Positions 26,416-38,600 of a DNA stretch of 40,404 nt are shown here, one piece after another. Both the position numbers and the translations under genes were made by a program. Below the pieces are notes generated by a model that was not told where the DNA came from, searched no databases, and saw only the letters and a list, made by a program, of their open reading frames with translations. Numbering within the stretch: the stretch's first letter is position 1; each line of letters opens with the position of its first letter. Source of the stretch: Amaricoccus sp. GTDB lineage: Bacteria; Pseudomonadota; Alphaproteobacteria; Rhodobacterales; Rhodobacteraceae. The stretch lies in NCBI RefSeq assembly GCF_017995835.1, contig NZ_JAGOID010000016.1, forward strand, positions 1 to 40,404, written 5' to 3'.

Positions 26416-29400
26416 GCGCGCCCGCGGCCGCCGCGCGCCGGGACGCGCTGCTGCGCAAGCTGCTCGACGGCCAGCCGGATGCGGCGGCCCCGGCCTCGCC
26501 GATCCCGAGGCGCGCGGAGGGCGGGAGCGCGCCGCTCTCCTTCTCGCAGGAGAGGTTCTGGTTTCTCGACCGGCTTTCGCCCGGGAACCCGTTCTACGTC
26601 GAAAGCGTCGCCGTGCCGGTCCCCAGCGGAACGATCGACCTCGCGGCGCTCGAGACGGCGATCAGGACTGTCGTCGGGCGGCACGAAGTGCTGCGCACGC
26701 GGTTCGAGGAGCGCGAGAGCGGCGCCGTCCAGATCGTGCTGCCGGACGTCGACGTGCCCCTGCGGGTGCACGACGTGGGGGCGGTTCCGCCCGAGCGGCG
26801 CGACGGCGAGGTGACGCGCCTGTTGCATGACAACGCCACGTCGCCCTTCGACCTGAGCCGTCCACCCCTGTTCCGCTTCATGCTGATCTGCGGACTGGAG
26901 GCGGGAGAGATCCTCGCGATGGCGGTGCACCACATCGTGTCCGACGGCTGGTCGATGCGAATCCTTCAGCGCGAGATCAACGAGGTGATCGGCGCGATCG
27001 CGACCGGGAGCGCGCCCCGGTTGCCGCCCCTGCCGATCCAGTACGGCGACTTCGCCGCCTGGCAGCGGAACGGCCCCGAGGGGGGCCTCGATGGGGAGCT
27101 GGACTACTGGCGCGGACAGCTCGCCGGCCTGCCGGCGCTCGAACTGCCGCTCGATCGTCCGAGGCCGCGGGTCCTCGGCTTTCGCGGCGCCCACGAGGAT
27201 GTCGGCGTGCCCCTCAACATCTCGTCCGGCGCGAGGGTCCTGGCCGGGCGCGAGGGGGCGACGCTGTTCATGGTGGCGCTCGCGGCCTTCGCCGTCGTCC
27301 TCGGGCGGCACAGCGGGCAGGACGAGGTCGTCGTGGGAACGCCCGTGGCCGGTCGCTCCCGGTCCGAGCTCGAGCCTCTCATCGGCCTTTTCCTCAACAC
27401 CGTCGTGTTGCGGATCGACCTCGCCGGCGATCCGACGTTCCGGGAGCTGATCGCCCGTGTCCGCAAGGTCACCGTCGCCGCTTTCGACCGGCAGGACACG
27501 CCGTTCGAGCGGGTCGTGGAGGCGCTCCAGCCCGACCGCGACCTCGGGCGCAATCCGCTCTTCCAGGTCCTGTTCCAGCTCTACACCCCGCACGACGCCA
27601 GGGCCGGCGCCGCGACGGAGCAGACGAAGGCCATCACGATCGACAAGGGGGCGGCGATCCTCGATCTCTCCGTCCACCTCGCGGAGGGCTCGGGGGGGAT
27701 CCAGGGCCGGCTGGAATACTCCACCGAACTCTTCGAGACAGCGACGATCCGGCGGATCTTCGAGCACTTCGTCCGGTTCCTCGCGGCGGCGCTGGCGACG
27801 CCGGGCCGGCGCCTCTCGGACATCGAAATCCTGTCCGGGGTCGAGCGCGCGGACGCCCTCGCGGCGGCGCTCGGACCGAACGTGGCGCACGACGTTGCGC
27901 CGACCGTCCCCGCCGCCTTCGCGCGAGCGGTCGCGGCGCACCCGGATCGTCTCGCCCTCATCGACGACGGCGCCGCCGTCACCTTTTCCGACCTCGACCG
28001 GCGCGTGCAGCAGATCGCCGCCGCGCTCGCGGGGCTGGGGGTGGGCCGGGGCGACCGCGTCGCGATCTGCCTCGAGCGTTCCGCCGATGCCGTCGCCGCG
28101 ATGCTGGCGACGATGTGGCTGGGCGCCGCCTATGTGGCGATAGACCCGGACTATCCGCAGGAGCGGATCGCCTTCGTCATCGGGGATTCCGACCCCAGGG
28201 CGGTGGTCACGGTCGAGAGGCATCGCGTCAGGACGGGCGCGGCGCCGAGCCTCGTCCTCGATGGCGGACCGCTGCCGGATGGCGCCGCGACGCCGGCGGC
28301 GGCTCCGGCCGACGTCGCGTATCTGGTCTACACGTCTGGCTCCACCGGCCGGCCGAAGGGCGTGATGGCCACGCACGAGGCGACGATGAACCGGTTCGCC
28401 TGGATGTGGCGGCGCTTTCCCTTCGCCGATGGCGAGGTCGCCTGCCTCAAGACCGCCATCGCCTTCGTCGACTCGGTCTGGGAAACGTTCGGGCCGCTGC
28501 TTGCGGGAGTTCCCTCGGTCATCCTCGGGGACGAGGCCGCCCGCGACCCGGCGGCGCTGTGCGCGACCCTGGCCGAGCGGCGGGTGACGCGACTCCTTCT
28601 CGTCCCCTCGCTGCTGCGCGCCATCCTCGACGCCCGGATCGACCTCGAGACCGCGACCCCGCGCCTGAGCCTGCTCTTTACCAGCGGCGAGCAGCTGACC
28701 GCCGACCTGCTCGAACGGGTGACGAGGCTGGCCCCGTCCCTGAACGTCATCAACCTCTACGGCTCGTCCGAGGTCGCGGGCGATGTCACCTGCGCCGGTC
28801 CGCTGGCGCCCCGCGCCGACGGCGTGGTTCCCATCGGAGCTCCCCTCGACAATTGCCAGGCCTATGTCCTCGATGCGCGGATGCAGCCGGCGCCGCGCGG
28901 CGCGCTCGGCCAGCTCCACGTCGGCGGGCTCAACCTCGCCCGTGGCTATTTCCGGCAGCCGGCGCTCACCGCCGAGCGGTTCGTGCCCGACCCGTTCGGC
29001 AAACCCGGTGCGAGGATGTTCGCGACGGGCGATCTCGCGCGGGTCGATCCTACCGGCGCGCTGGTCTTCGAGGGCCGGCGCGACCACCAGGTCAAGCTCA
29101 GGGGGCACCGGATCGAACTCGGCGAGGTCGAGGCCGCGCTTCAGGATCATGCCGAGGTCGGACAGGCCGTCGTGGTCATGTCGCCGGACGGGACGGGGGG
29201 ACGGCTCGACGCCTGGCTGACCTCCGCCGGCCGGCTGGCGCCGGACGAGGCCGCCCTGCGCCGCTTCCTCGCCGAGCGATTGCCCGCCTACATGGTCCCA
29301 GCCTCCTTTACGGTGATCGAGGCGTTTCCGCTGCTTCCGAACGGCAAGCTGGACCGGGGAGCGCTGCGCGACTGCGTTTCCGCGGGCGCCGCCCGTTCCG

Positions 29401-29711
29401 ACAGCCTGCGCGCGCCCGAGACCGACACCGAGATCGCGCTGGCCGCGCTCTGGTCGGACCTGCTCGGAAGGCCGGCGATCGGGAGGGACGAAAACTTCTT
29501 CGACATCGGCGGACATTCCCTGCTCGCGACCCGGCTGGTCACGATCATCCGTGATCGCTTCGACCTCGACCTGCCGCTGACGACCGTCTTCCTGCGCCCC
29601 ACGCTTCGGGAACTCGCGGGCGAGATCGAGCGACTCCTTCTGGCGGAGATCGACGCGCTGGCGGACGCCGGGCCTTCCGTCGATCCTGCCCGCGAGCGAG
29701 GTCTGCCATGA
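26412..29711 (+). CDS. Nonribosomal peptide synthetase 2: C-A-PCP, predicted beta-alanine module
   Basis: Single-module NRPS of 1099 aa starting with GTG at 26412, overlapping the previous stop (GTGA). A short linker (1-40) is followed by a condensation domain with HHIVSDGWS (H173-H174, D178). The adenylation domain has A3 YTSGSTGRPKG from residue 640 and an unusual A4, FVDSVWE from 685: the Asp that normally binds the alpha-amino group is shifted by one residue. YGSSEVAGD replaces the common YGPTE. The aligned code VDWLFSLGD-K resembles the known beta-alanine code VDWVISLADK. The carrier serine is S1036 in GGHSLL. There is no methyltransferase or epimerase. The ATGA overlap joins it to NRPS 3, and its place predicts residue 2 of the peptide. 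Confidence 0.95.
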   Translation: MSAPAAAARRDALLRKLLDGQPDAAAPASPIPRRAEGGSAPLSFSQERFWFLDRLSPGNPFYVESVAVPVPSGTIDLAALETAIRTVVGRHEVLRTRFEERESGAVQIVLPDVDVPLRVHDVGAVPPERRDGEVTRLLHDNATSPFDLSRPPLFRFMLICGLEAGEILAMAVHHIVSDGWSMRILQREINEVIGAIATGSAPRLPPLPIQYGDFAAWQRNGPEGGLDGELDYWRGQLAGLPALELPLDRPRPRVLGFRGAHEDVGVPLNISSGARVLAGREGATLFMVALAAFAVVLGRHSGQDEVVVGTPVAGRSRSELEPLIGLFLNTVVLRIDLAGDPTFRELIARVRKVTVAAFDRQDTPFERVVEALQPDRDLGRNPLFQVLFQLYTPHDARAGAATEQTKAITIDKGAAILDLSVHLAEGSGGIQGRLEYSTELFETATIRRIFEHFVRFLAAALATPGRRLSDIEILSGVERADALAAALGPNVAHDVAPTVPAAFARAVAAHPDRLALIDDGAAVTFSDLDRRVQQIAAALAGLGVGRGDRVAICLERSADAVAAMLATMWLGAAYVAIDPDYPQERIAFVIGDSDPRAVVTVERHRVRTGAAPSLVLDGGPLPDGAATPAAAPADVAYLVYTSGSTGRPKGVMATHEATMNRFAWMWRRFPFADGEVACLKTAIAFVDSVWETFGPLLAGVPSVILGDEAARDPAALCATLAERRVTRLLLVPSLLRAILDARIDLETATPRLSLLFTSGEQLTADLLERVTRLAPSLNVINLYGSSEVAGDVTCAGPLAPRADGVVPIGAPLDNCQAYVLDARMQPAPRGALGQLHVGGLNLARGYFRQPALTAERFVPDPFGKPGARMFATGDLARVDPTGALVFEGRRDHQVKLRGHRIELGEVEAALQDHAEVGQAVVVMSPDGTGGRLDAWLTSAGRLAPDEAALRRFLAERLPAYMVPASFTVIEAFPLLPNGKLDRGALRDCVSAGAARSDSLRAPETDTEIALAALWSDLLGRPAIGRDENFFDIGGHSLLATRLVTIIRDRFDLDLPLTTVFLRPTLRELAGEIERLLLAEIDALADAGPSVDPARERGLP

Positions 29712-32700
29712 ATACCGAGGGCCATCCCGTCGCGTTCCGGGCCGAGGACGTCTCCGCCGGCGACAGGCTGCCGGCGGACAGGCGCGAGCTCCTCAGGGCC
29801 CGCCTCGCCGGGCAGCGCGCGGCGTCCGCCGCGACCCGGCCGGGAGCTGTCCCGCGCCGTCCGGCCGATGCGCCCGCGACGCTGTCCTTTGCCCAGCAAA
29901 GGCTGTGGGTTCTCGACAGGATGGCGCCCGGCAATCCGTTCTACACCGAGAGCACGGCGCTGCGCCTGCGTGCGGCAATCGATCCCGACCTGCTCGAACG
30001 GGCGATCAACGCGATCGTCGAGCGGCACGAGGTTCTGCGCACGACGCTGCCGGAGGTGGACGGCCGTCCGGTCGCGCGCTTGGGGCAGGGGGTGCGCATC
30101 CCCCTCGATCTGTCCGACCTGTCGGACCTCACGCCGGAACGACAGGGCGAGGAGGTCGTGCGGCTGGCGACCGAGGCGGCGCGCCGCCCGTTCTCGCTCG
30201 CGGACGGGCCGCTCCTGCGGACGTCGCTCGTCCGGCTGGGGCCGACGGAGTGGGTGTTCCTCCTGTCGCTGCACCACATCGTCTGCGACGGGTGGTCGTC
30301 GGCGGTGTTCTCGCACGAGCTGTCGACGATCTACGCCGATCTTGCGGCGGGGCGGTCGCCGTCCCTGCCCGATCTCCCGATCCAGTATGCGGACTATGCC
30401 CACTGGCAGCGCGAGTGGCTCGCCGGCGAGCGGATGGAGCGGCAGCTCGACTACTGGCGGGAGCGCCTGGCCGATCTCGCGCCGCTCGAACTGCCGGCGG
30501 ACCATCGGCGGCCCGCCGTGTTCAGCTATGCGGGCTCCAGGCGGTCGTTCCTGCTGCCGCGCAGGCTTGCCGACGCTCTCGACAGGCTGGGCCATGAAGA
30601 GGGAGCGACGCTGTTCATGACCCTGATGGCGGGCTTCGACTGCCTGCTGCACCGGCTGACGGGTCAGGATGACGTCGCCATCGGGACGCCGGTCGCGGGC
30701 CGGACGCGCAAGGAGCTCGAGCCGCTGATCGGCTTCTTCGTGAATTCGCTCGTCATCCGCGTGGATCTCTCGGGGCGGCCCAGCTACCGCGAGGTCCTGC
30801 GGCGGGTCCGGGCGCGGGCGCTCGAAGCCTACGACCATCAGGACCTGCCGTTCGAGAAGCTGGTCGAGGACCTCCAGCCCGAGCGGGATCTCGCGCGGAA
30901 CCCGCTCTTCCAGGTGATCTTTCAGCTCCACGCTGACCAGAGCGCCGGCGCGGACGCCGGCGCGGATGCGGGGCTCGGCGTCATCGAGGTCGAGCGTGCG
31001 ACCGTCAAGTTCGACCTGCGGCTCGAGTTCAGGCAGACCCCGGAGGGTCTGGCCGGAGCCTTCGAGTACAGCACCGACCTGTTCCGGCCCGAGCGGATCG
31101 ACCGCATGGTCGACTACCTCGTTGCCATCTACGAGGAGATGGCGCGCGCCCCGGACGCGCCGGTCTCGGCGCTGCCGCTGGTTCGGGGCGAGGAGCGGCG
31201 CCGGATCGCGGACTGGGGCCGCGAAGGCGCCCCCGAGCCCTCCGACCGGGGAACGATCGTCGAGCGGTTCCTCGCCGTGGCGGCCGGTCGCGAGGCCACT
31301 GTGGCGGTGTCGGACGGGGAGCGGGACCTGACCTATGGCGGGCTCCGCGACGCCGCGGCCGAGCTCGCCCGGCGCTTGCAGGCTCGCGGCTGCGCGTCCG
31401 AGACCATCGTCGTCGTGCCGTCCGTCCGCGCGGCGGCGACGGTGGCGGCGGAGCTCGCCGTGCTCATGGCCGGCGGCGCCTATCTGCCGCTCGATCTCGA
31501 CGAGCCGGACGAGCGCCTCCGCCACATGATCGCGACGGCCGGCGCGACGCTCGTGGTGGACACGACCGGCGCCGGGGCGCGTCTGGAGGGATTGGGGCTC
31601 GTGCCCGTGCCCCTCGACGCCGCCGCGGAGGAAGCGGACGCCGCGCTCGCGACATTCCCCGGCGGCGGCGATCGGCTCGCCTACGTCATGTATACCTCGG
31701 GCTCGACCGGATTGCCCAAGGGCGTGGCGGTCCGGCAGAACGCCGTCCTCCGCCTGGTCGAGAATGCCGACTACTGCGCGATGGGACCGGACGAGGCGGT
31801 GCTGTTGCTGGCGCCGATGACCTTCGACGCCTCGACGCTCGAGGTCTGGGCGCCGCTGCTGAACGGCGGCAGGCTTGTCGTCCACCCTCCTGGCCGTATC
31901 GACATCGATGCGCTCGCCGACGCCATCCGGCGGCATCGGGTCACCATGCTCTGGCTCACCGCCGGCCTGTTCCACCAGATCGTCGACAACCGGATCGAGG
32001 CGCTGGCCGGGCTGCGCCAGCTGCTCGCGGGCGGCGACGTGCTGTCGCCGCGCCATGTCCGGGCCTTCCTGGAGCGCTACCCGGATTGCCGGCTGGTCAA
32101 CGGCTACGGCCCGACCGAGAACACCACGTTCACCTGCTGCCACCGGATCGCCGCGCTCGCCGACGGCCCCGGGTCCATCCCGGTCGGCCGGCCCATCGGC
32201 GGGGGCCATGTCTACGTCGTCGATCGCGACGGCCACCTGGCGCCGGAGGGCGTGCCCGGCGAGCTCTGGGTTGCGGGCGAGGGTCTGGCGCGTGGCTATC
32301 TCGGCGACCCCGCGATGACCGCCGAGTGGTTCGTCCCCGACCCGTTCAACGGCCGGGGCGCCCGGGCGTACCGGACCGGCGACCTCGTCCGCTTCCTTCC
32401 GGACGGGGCCCTCGAGTTCCTCGGACGCAAGGACAGGCAGCTCAAGATCCGCGGCCACCGGGTGGAGCCGCGGGAGATCGAGATGACGCTGGCGTCGCAT
32501 CCCGACATCGCGGACGCGGCGGTAATCGCCCGCGACGACCTCGGGACCGGGCTGAGGCTCGTCGCCTATGTCACCCCCGAGACCGGGGAGCGCGGCCCGG
32601 GGGCTGCGTCGGCGCTCGGGTCGGTGCAGGCTGAGGCGGTCGGAGACTGGCGCACGATCTACGACGACCTCTACGCAGGAGCGGCGTCGTCCGCGGCCGA

Positions 32701-35683
32701 GCGGGGTTTCGACACCGCCGGATGGCGGTCGAGCTACACCGGCCAGCCCATCCCCGCCGCCGAGATGCGGACCTGGCTCGACGCGACGCTGGCGCGCATC
32801 CGGTCCCTCGCGCCGACCCGCGTGCTCGAGATCGGCTGCGGGACCGGGATGCTCGCCTACCCCCTCGCGGCCGAGGCGGCGTTCTATCGCGGGGTGGACT
32901 TCTCCGCGCCGGTTGTCGAGGCGCTGCGCCGCGGCCTTCGGCAATGTGACCTCGCCGACAGGACGGAGATTGCCGTCTGCGCCGCTCACGAGATCGGCGC
33001 GCCCGGCGCGGGCGCGTTCGACGCCGTGCTCCTCAATTCCGTCGTGCAGTACTTTCCGGGAGCGGCCTACCTCCGCGACGTCCTTGACAGGGTGATTCCG
33101 GCCGCCGGGCCGGTTGGACGCATCTTCATCGGCGACGTCCGCAGCCTGCCTCATGTCGCCGAGTTCCAGACCGCGGTTCAACTGGCCCGCAACGCCGGCG
33201 ACTTCGACCGCGCCGACTTCGTGCGGCGCGTCCGGGACGGCGTCCTGTGCGAGCGCGAGCTGCTCGTCGATCCGGCGCTGTTCCGGAGCCTCGCCGCGGT
33301 CGATCCGCGCGTGGCCGCCTGCGACATCCAGTGGAAGCGCGGCGACGCGGAGAACGAGCTGGCGCAGTTCCGGTACGACGTGATCCTCCATCTCGGCGCG
33401 TGCGAAACCATGGCGGCCGACCGGCAGGCGTTGAACTGGCGACGCGACGGTCTGAGCCTCGAAAGCCTGGCGCGGATCCTGCGCGAGACCGATCGCGCCG
33501 AGCTTTCCGTCACCAGCGCTCCGAATCCGCGGCTCGCCGGCTTCGGTCAGATATGGGAGTTGGCGCAGCAGGAGGGCGACAGCATCCCCGCGGCGACGGT
33601 GAGCGAGATCCTCGACGCGACCCGGAACGCCCGGCTGGACGCGTACTGGGAAGTGGCGGAATCCGCCGGGTTCGAAGCCGCGGTCTCGCCGTCGGAGACG
33701 GACCCGCTCACCTGCACGCTGCACTATCGCAGGCAGGGTCGCCCGGTTCCGCCGCCGGCCACGGCGGGTCGGCGCGCCTGTCCGGATTGGGCGCAGTTCA
33801 CCAACAACCCGGTCAACGCCGCGCTGGCCGCGAAGCTGATTCCGTCGCTGCGCGAACACGTCGCGGCGCATCTGCCCCAGTTCATGCATCCGGCGGACTA
33901 CGTCCTGCTCGACGCCCTGCCCCTGACGCGCAACGGCAAGGTCGATCGAAGGGCGCTGCCGTCCCCGCTCCGGGAGAGGAGCGCGGCCGCGTCCGCCGAG
34001 CTGGCGCTGCCCACGAACGAGGTCGAACGCCGGCTGGCCCAGGTCTGGGCCGGCGTCCTCGGTCTGGACGCGGTCGGCATCGACGACAACTTCTTCGAGC
34101 TCGGCGGCGACTCGATCCTCGGCATCCAGGTCGTCTCTCGCGCCCGTGCGGAGGGCATCGGCGTCACCGTCCAGCAGCTTTTCGAGAGCCAGACCGTCGC
34201 GGCGCTTGCGGCCGTCGCCACGCTCGCCGCGACCGACGAGGGCGACCAACGGGCGGTCGAAGGGCCGTGCGACCTCGGCCCGGCGCAGCTCTGGATGTTC
34301 GAGAGCGACTCTCCGCGGCACGACCATTTCAACCAGGCCCTGCTGCTACAGGTTCCGGCGGAGATCGACGCCCAGTCGCTCGATGCGGCGTTCCGGGCGC
34401 TCCTCGCCCATCACGACGCGCTGCGGTTGCGCTTCCGGAACGACGGCGGCGCATGGACCGCCGATACCGGCGCCCGCACGGGGGGGCGGCTGGACTGGAT
34501 CGACCTGAGCGAATACCGGGGCCTTGCCCGGCGGCGGATGCTGGAAGCCGCCTGCGCCGATTGCCAGAGGGCGTTCGACCTGCGCGACGGCCCGCTGTTC
34601 GCGGCGACGCTGTTCGACATGGGCCCGGGTCAGCCGGCGCGCCTGCTTCTGGTTGCGCATCACCTGGTGGTCGACGGCGTCTCGTGGCGCATCCTGCTCG
34701 AGCATCTCTGGCTCGGGTATCAGCAGGCGGTGGAGGGGCGGAGGCCGGTTCTCCCGCCCAAGACGACCTCCTTCGCGGCGCATGCCGCGTCGCTCCGGGG
34801 CCTTGCGCAATCGGACGAACTGCTGGACGAGTTGCCCTACTGGCTGTCCGCCGCGCCGAAGGCGGCGACCCTTCTTCCCGTCGACCGCCACGGGACCAAC
34901 CGCGAGGGCGACGCCGCCGAGATCATGGTGGAATTGCCGGAAGACGTCTCGCGCCAGGTGCTGACCGACCTGCCGAGGGCGTTCCGGACGCAGATAAACG
35001 ACGTCCTGCTCACCGCCTTTGCCCGCGCGATGATACGCTGGAGCGGATTGCCGGAGGTGGTCTTCGACCTCGAGGGCCACGGCAGGGATCCCGCTCCCGG
35101 AACCGACCTGTCGCGCACCGTCGGCTGGTTCACGTCGATCTTTCCGGTGACGCTGCGCGCCCGCCCGGACGACGACGTCGCGACCTCGCTGAGATCGGTG
35201 CAGGCGCAGCTCCACGAGATTCCGCGCGGAGGCGCCGGCTTCGGCGTCCTGCGCTACCTGTCGATGGATCCGCAGGTTCGCCGCAAGCTGGCCGACCTGC
35301 CGCCCCGCGACATCGGCTTCAACTACATGGGGCAGTATGGCGGCGGCGACGAGGGCGCGATTCTCGCCGCGCCCGAGAGCGTCGGGCCGATGCGCGAGCC
35401 GCGCGCGCCCCGCCGCCACCTGATCGAGGTCGAGGGTGCCGTGGCGTTCGGTCGCCTTCGCTTCACCTGGATCTACAGCCGCAACCAGTACGACGCCGAC
35501 TCGATCCGCGAGGTCGCCGATCTCATGCTCGAGGAGCTGCGCGGCGTTGTCGCTGCCGCCGTCTCGCCCGGGAGCGACAGGCTCACGGCCGAGGACTTTC
35601 CCGCAGCCCGCCTGGACGAGGCGGATTTCACCCGGCTCATGGCGCGGCTCGGCGCCCGGCCGGCCGCGAGGGGCGCGCCATGA
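29708..35683 (+). CDS. Nonribosomal peptide synthetase 3: C-A-MT-PCP-E
   Basis: Single-module NRPS of 1991 aa with the richest domain set of the four. The N-terminal linker is about 1-50. Condensation: HHIVCDGWS (H189-H190, D194). Adenylation: A3 [11 protein letters not shown] from 662 and A4 FDASTLE from 706; code by eye DALWLGGTF-K, close to the Val codes. N-methyltransferase with VLEIGCGTG from 1039 and the [10 protein letters not shown] lead-in. A10 NGKVDRRAL at 1409. The carrier is LGGDSI with Ser1469; the GGDS form is typical of carriers feeding an epimerase. The epimerization domain (about 1515-1980) has HHLVVDG at 1651-1657, EGHGR and FNYMGQY. The expected product is an N-methyl-D-amino acid, probably Val. 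The ATGA overlap leads to NRPS 4, whose C domain looks like a D-acceptor type. Confidence 0.95.
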   Translation: MNTEGHPVAFRAEDVSAGDRLPADRRELLRARLAGQRAASAATRPGAVPRRPADAPATLSFAQQRLWVLDRMAPGNPFYTESTALRLRAAIDPDLLERAINAIVERHEVLRTTLPEVDGRPVARLGQGVRIPLDLSDLSDLTPERQGEEVVRLATEAARRPFSLADGPLLRTSLVRLGPTEWVFLLSLHHIVCDGWSSAVFSHELSTIYADLAAGRSPSLPDLPIQYADYAHWQREWLAGERMERQLDYWRERLADLAPLELPADHRRPAVFSYAGSRRSFLLPRRLADALDRLGHEEGATLFMTLMAGFDCLLHRLTGQDDVAIGTPVAGRTRKELEPLIGFFVNSLVIRVDLSGRPSYREVLRRVRARALEAYDHQDLPFEKLVEDLQPERDLARNPLFQVIFQLHADQSAGADAGADAGLGVIEVERATVKFDLRLEFRQTPEGLAGAFEYSTDLFRPERIDRMVDYLVAIYEEMARAPDAPVSALPLVRGEERRRIADWGREGAPEPSDRGTIVERFLAVAAGREATVAVSDGERDLTYGGLRDAAAELARRLQARGCASETIVVVPSVRAAATVAAELAVLMAGGAYLPLDLDEPDERLRHMIATAGATLVVDTTGAGARLEGLGLVPVPLDAAAEEADAALATFPGGGDRLAYVMYTSGSTGLPKGVAVRQNAVLRLVENADYCAMGPDEAVLLLAPMTFDASTLEVWAPLLNGGRLVVHPPGRIDIDALADAIRRHRVTMLWLTAGLFHQIVDNRIEALAGLRQLLAGGDVLSPRHVRAFLERYPDCRLVNGYGPTENTTFTCCHRIAALADGPGSIPVGRPIGGGHVYVVDRDGHLAPEGVPGELWVAGEGLARGYLGDPAMTAEWFVPDPFNGRGARAYRTGDLVRFLPDGALEFLGRKDRQLKIRGHRVEPREIEMTLASHPDIADAAVIARDDLGTGLRLVAYVTPETGERGPGAASALGSVQAEAVGDWRTIYDDLYAGAASSAAERGFDTAGWRSSYTGQPIPAAEMRTWLDATLARIRSLAPTRVLEIGCGTGMLAYPLAAEAAFYRGVDFSAPVVEALRRGLRQCDLADRTEIAVCAAHEIGAPGAGAFDAVLLNSVVQYFPGAAYLRDVLDRVIPAAGPVGRIFIGDVRSLPHVAEFQTAVQLARNAGDFDRADFVRRVRDGVLCERELLVDPALFRSLAAVDPRVAACDIQWKRGDAENELAQFRYDVILHLGACETMAADRQALNWRRDGLSLESLARILRETDRAELSVTSAPNPRLAGFGQIWELAQQEGDSIPAATVSEILDATRNARLDAYWEVAESAGFEAAVSPSETDPLTCTLHYRRQGRPVPPPATAGRRACPDWAQFTNNPVNAALAAKLIPSLREHVAAHLPQFMHPADYVLLDALPLTRNGKVDRRALPSPLRERSAAASAELALPTNEVERRLAQVWAGVLGLDAVGIDDNFFELGGDSILGIQVVSRARAEGIGVTVQQLFESQTVAALAAVATLAATDEGDQRAVEGPCDLGPAQLWMFESDSPRHDHFNQALLLQVPAEIDAQSLDAAFRALLAHHDALRLRFRNDGGAWTADTGARTGGRLDWIDLSEYRGLARRRMLEAACADCQRAFDLRDGPLFAATLFDMGPGQPARLLLVAHHLVVDGVSWRILLEHLWLGYQQAVEGRRPVLPPKTTSFAAHAASLRGLAQSDELLDELPYWLSAAPKAATLLPVDRHGTNREGDAAEIMVELPEDVSRQVLTDLPRAFRTQINDVLLTAFARAMIRWSGLPEVVFDLEGHGRDPAPGTDLSRTVGWFTSIFPVTLRARPDDDVATSLRSVQAQLHEIPRGGAGFGVLRYLSMDPQVRRKLADLPPRDIGFNYMGQYGGGDEGAILAAPESVGPMREPRAPRRHLIEVEGAVAFGRLRFTWIYSRNQYDADSIREVADLMLEELRGVVAAAVSPGSDRLTAEDFPAARLDEADFTRLMARLGARPAARGAP

Positions 35684-38600
35684 GCACGATAGAGGACATC
35701 TACGAGTTGTCCCCGATGCAGGCGGGGATGCTGTTTCATACGATCTGCGAGACCGACGCGCGCCCCTATTTCGAACAGGTCGTGATCCCGTTCGAGGGGG
35801 CGGTCGACATGGATGCGCTCTCCCGGGCGTGGAACAGCGTCGCCGCGGCCAATCCCGCGCTCCGCACCTCGGTCCACTGGGAAGCCCTCGACAAGCCGGT
35901 CCAGGTCGTCCGCCGCGGCGTCACGGTCCCGATCGAGGAGTGGGACCTGCGTCATGTGGCGGCTGGCCGGCGCGAGGCCGCGTTCCAGGAGCGGCTGGCC
36001 GAGGACCGCGCGCGCGGGTTCGATCTCGAAGCCGCCCCGCTGATGCGGATCGCGCTGGCGCGAATGACGGAGGGTTCGCGCCGGATGGTGCTGAGCTTTC
36101 ACCATGTCATCCTCGACGGCTGGAGCCTCCAGGCCGTGTTCGGCCAGTTCAGCGACGCCTATGCCAGCCTTGTCGCAGGGCGGACGCCAGCGCCGCGGCC
36201 TGCGCGGCCGTATCGTGCCTTCATCGAATGGCTCCAGGCCCGGGATCCCGCCCATGCCAGGCGCCACTGGGCCGAGGCGTTGCGGGACGCGCCCGGGCCG
36301 TCCGGCATCGCCGGCGCCGTGGCGCCGGTCGCCGCGCCGGGCGCCGCGCCCGAGGACTTCGACGAGATCGGCTGCCGGCTCTCCGCCGCGGAGACGGAGC
36401 GCCTGCGCGCCGCGGGGCAGGCCCGCAAGCTGACGCTGAACACCTTGCTCCAGGGGGCATGGGCGCTCGTTCTCTCCCGTTTCGCCGGCAGCGAGGACGT
36501 CGTCTACGGCGTCACCGTCTCGGGCCGGCCGGCCGAGATCGCCGGGGTCGAGGGGATGATCGGCCTCTTCATCAACACCGTCCCGCTGCGGGTCCGCGTC
36601 CCGGACCGCGCGGGGGTGGTCGAGTGGCTCTCGGCGCTTCAGGCCGATCAGCTGCGGGCACGAGACTTCGACCATTGCAGCCTCGTCCAGATCCGCGACT
36701 GGGCGGGCCTGCCGGCCGAGCGGCCGCTCTTCGACACCATTCTCGCCTTCGAGAACTACCCCATCCGGCGCACCGACGACGGCGCACGCGCCGAGGTGAC
36801 GTTCATCGAACGCACCAACTACCCGCTTTCGGTGGCTGTCGTGCCGGGCGACGGGCTGCGGATCAGGCTTCTGCACGACACGCGCGCCATGACGCGCGAG
36901 CGCGTCGAGGAAATCGGCGCGGCGCTCCGGGCGACGCTCGTCGAGCTCGCCGCCGCCCTCGGCGCAAGCGTGCCGGTGACGCTCGGCGACGTCTTCTCCG
37001 CGACCGCCCCCGAGATCGCCCTCGTCGACATGGCCTCTTCGTATCCGCGCGCCTCGATCCCGGAGCTTTTCGACGAGATCGCGACACGGTATCCCGAGGC
37101 CGCCGCCCTCGAGCAACCCGGAAGGCCGGTCAGCTACTCCGGGTTGAGCTCGCTGGCGCACTCCCTCGCCGCGGAGATGGCCGGCCTCGGGGTGCGGCCC
37201 GGAGACAGGGTCGCCATCCTCGCCGGCTCGACCGTCAACGTGGCTGCCGCGATGCTGGCCACGCTGCGGCTCGGCGCGGCCTACGTGCCGCTCGACGCCG
37301 CCTATCCGCACGACAGGCTCGCGGCCATCCTGCAGGAAACGCGCGCCCGCCTGATCGTGACCGATACCGAGCATCGGGACCGGGCCGGGCGCCTCGGCGT
37401 GCCGCTGCTGAGCCTTGGGAGCGGCGCGGTCGCCACGGCGGGGCAGGGGGAGCCGCCAGAGGTGCGTGTCGACCCGGAAGCCATCGCGTACGTGATGTTC
37501 ACCTCGGGATCGACCGGTCGGCCGAAGGGCATCGAGATCCCGCACCGGGCGATCGTGCGCCTCGTCCGCAACACGAACTACGTCGATATCGGCCCCGGCG
37601 ACCGGTTGGCGCGCCATTCCAACTGTGCGTTCGACGCGACGACGTTCGAGATCTGGGGCGCCCTTCTCAACGGCGCGGCGGCGGTCGAAATCGACCGCGA
37701 CACCATGCTGACCCCGGACCGGTTGGCCGAGACGATCGCCGCGCGCGGCGTGACCACGATGTTCCTGACCACGGCGCTGCTGAACCGGATCGTCGCCGAA
37801 CGTCCGGACAGCCTCGCCGGGCTCGACACGCTGATGTTCGGGGGCGAGGCCGCCGATGTCGAGGCGGTCCGCGCCCTGCTCGATGCAAGGCATCCGGCGC
37901 GGATCCTCCACGTCTACGGTCCGACCGAGAGCACGACCTTCGCAACATGGCATCGAGTCGATCGCGTCGAGGAGGGCCAGCGGACGCTCCCGATCGGCCG
38001 GGAGATCGCGCACACGACCGCATACGTGCTCGACCGCGCGCTTCGCCCTGTCCCTGCGGGCGCGCCGGGCGAGCTGTTCCTCGGCGGCGACGGTCTCGCG
38101 CGCGGCTACTTCGGGCAGCCGGCGCTCACCGCCGAGGCGTTCTTGCCCGATCCGTTCTCGGCGACGCCGGGCCGACGGCTGTATCGCACCGGCGACCGCG
38201 TGCGGCGCGACGCGGCGGGCCGCCTGGTCTTCCTGGAGCGGATCGACGCCCAGGTTAAGGTTCGCGGCTACCGGATCGAACCCGGCGAGATCGAGGCTCT
38301 GCTGCTCGCCGACCCGGAGGTCGACGAGGCCGTGACGCTCTTGCGCGGAAACGGGGACGGCCGCTCGATACTCGCCTATGTCGGCGCGAGGAACGCCCGG
38401 CCTGATGCGCTCGCCGACCGGCTCATGCAGGAACTCGCCGCGCGCCTGCCGAGCTACATGCTGCCGGCCGGCATATGCGTCCTCGACACGCTGCCGATCA
38501 CGCCGAACGGCAAGATCGACCGACGCGCCTTGCCCGCGCCGGGCGACATCCGGCCTTCGCGGGATTTGCCGGACGTCGTTCCCGACGCGACCGAGGCGCA

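Noticed and set aside
29288-34327. Very long open frame on the minus strand opposite NRPS 2 and NRPS 3 (and similar ones opposite NRPS 1 and 4)
   Set aside because: Such frames are expected antisense to high-GC genes with G/C-ending codons; they are low-complexity Arg/Ala/Asp-rich and have no domains.
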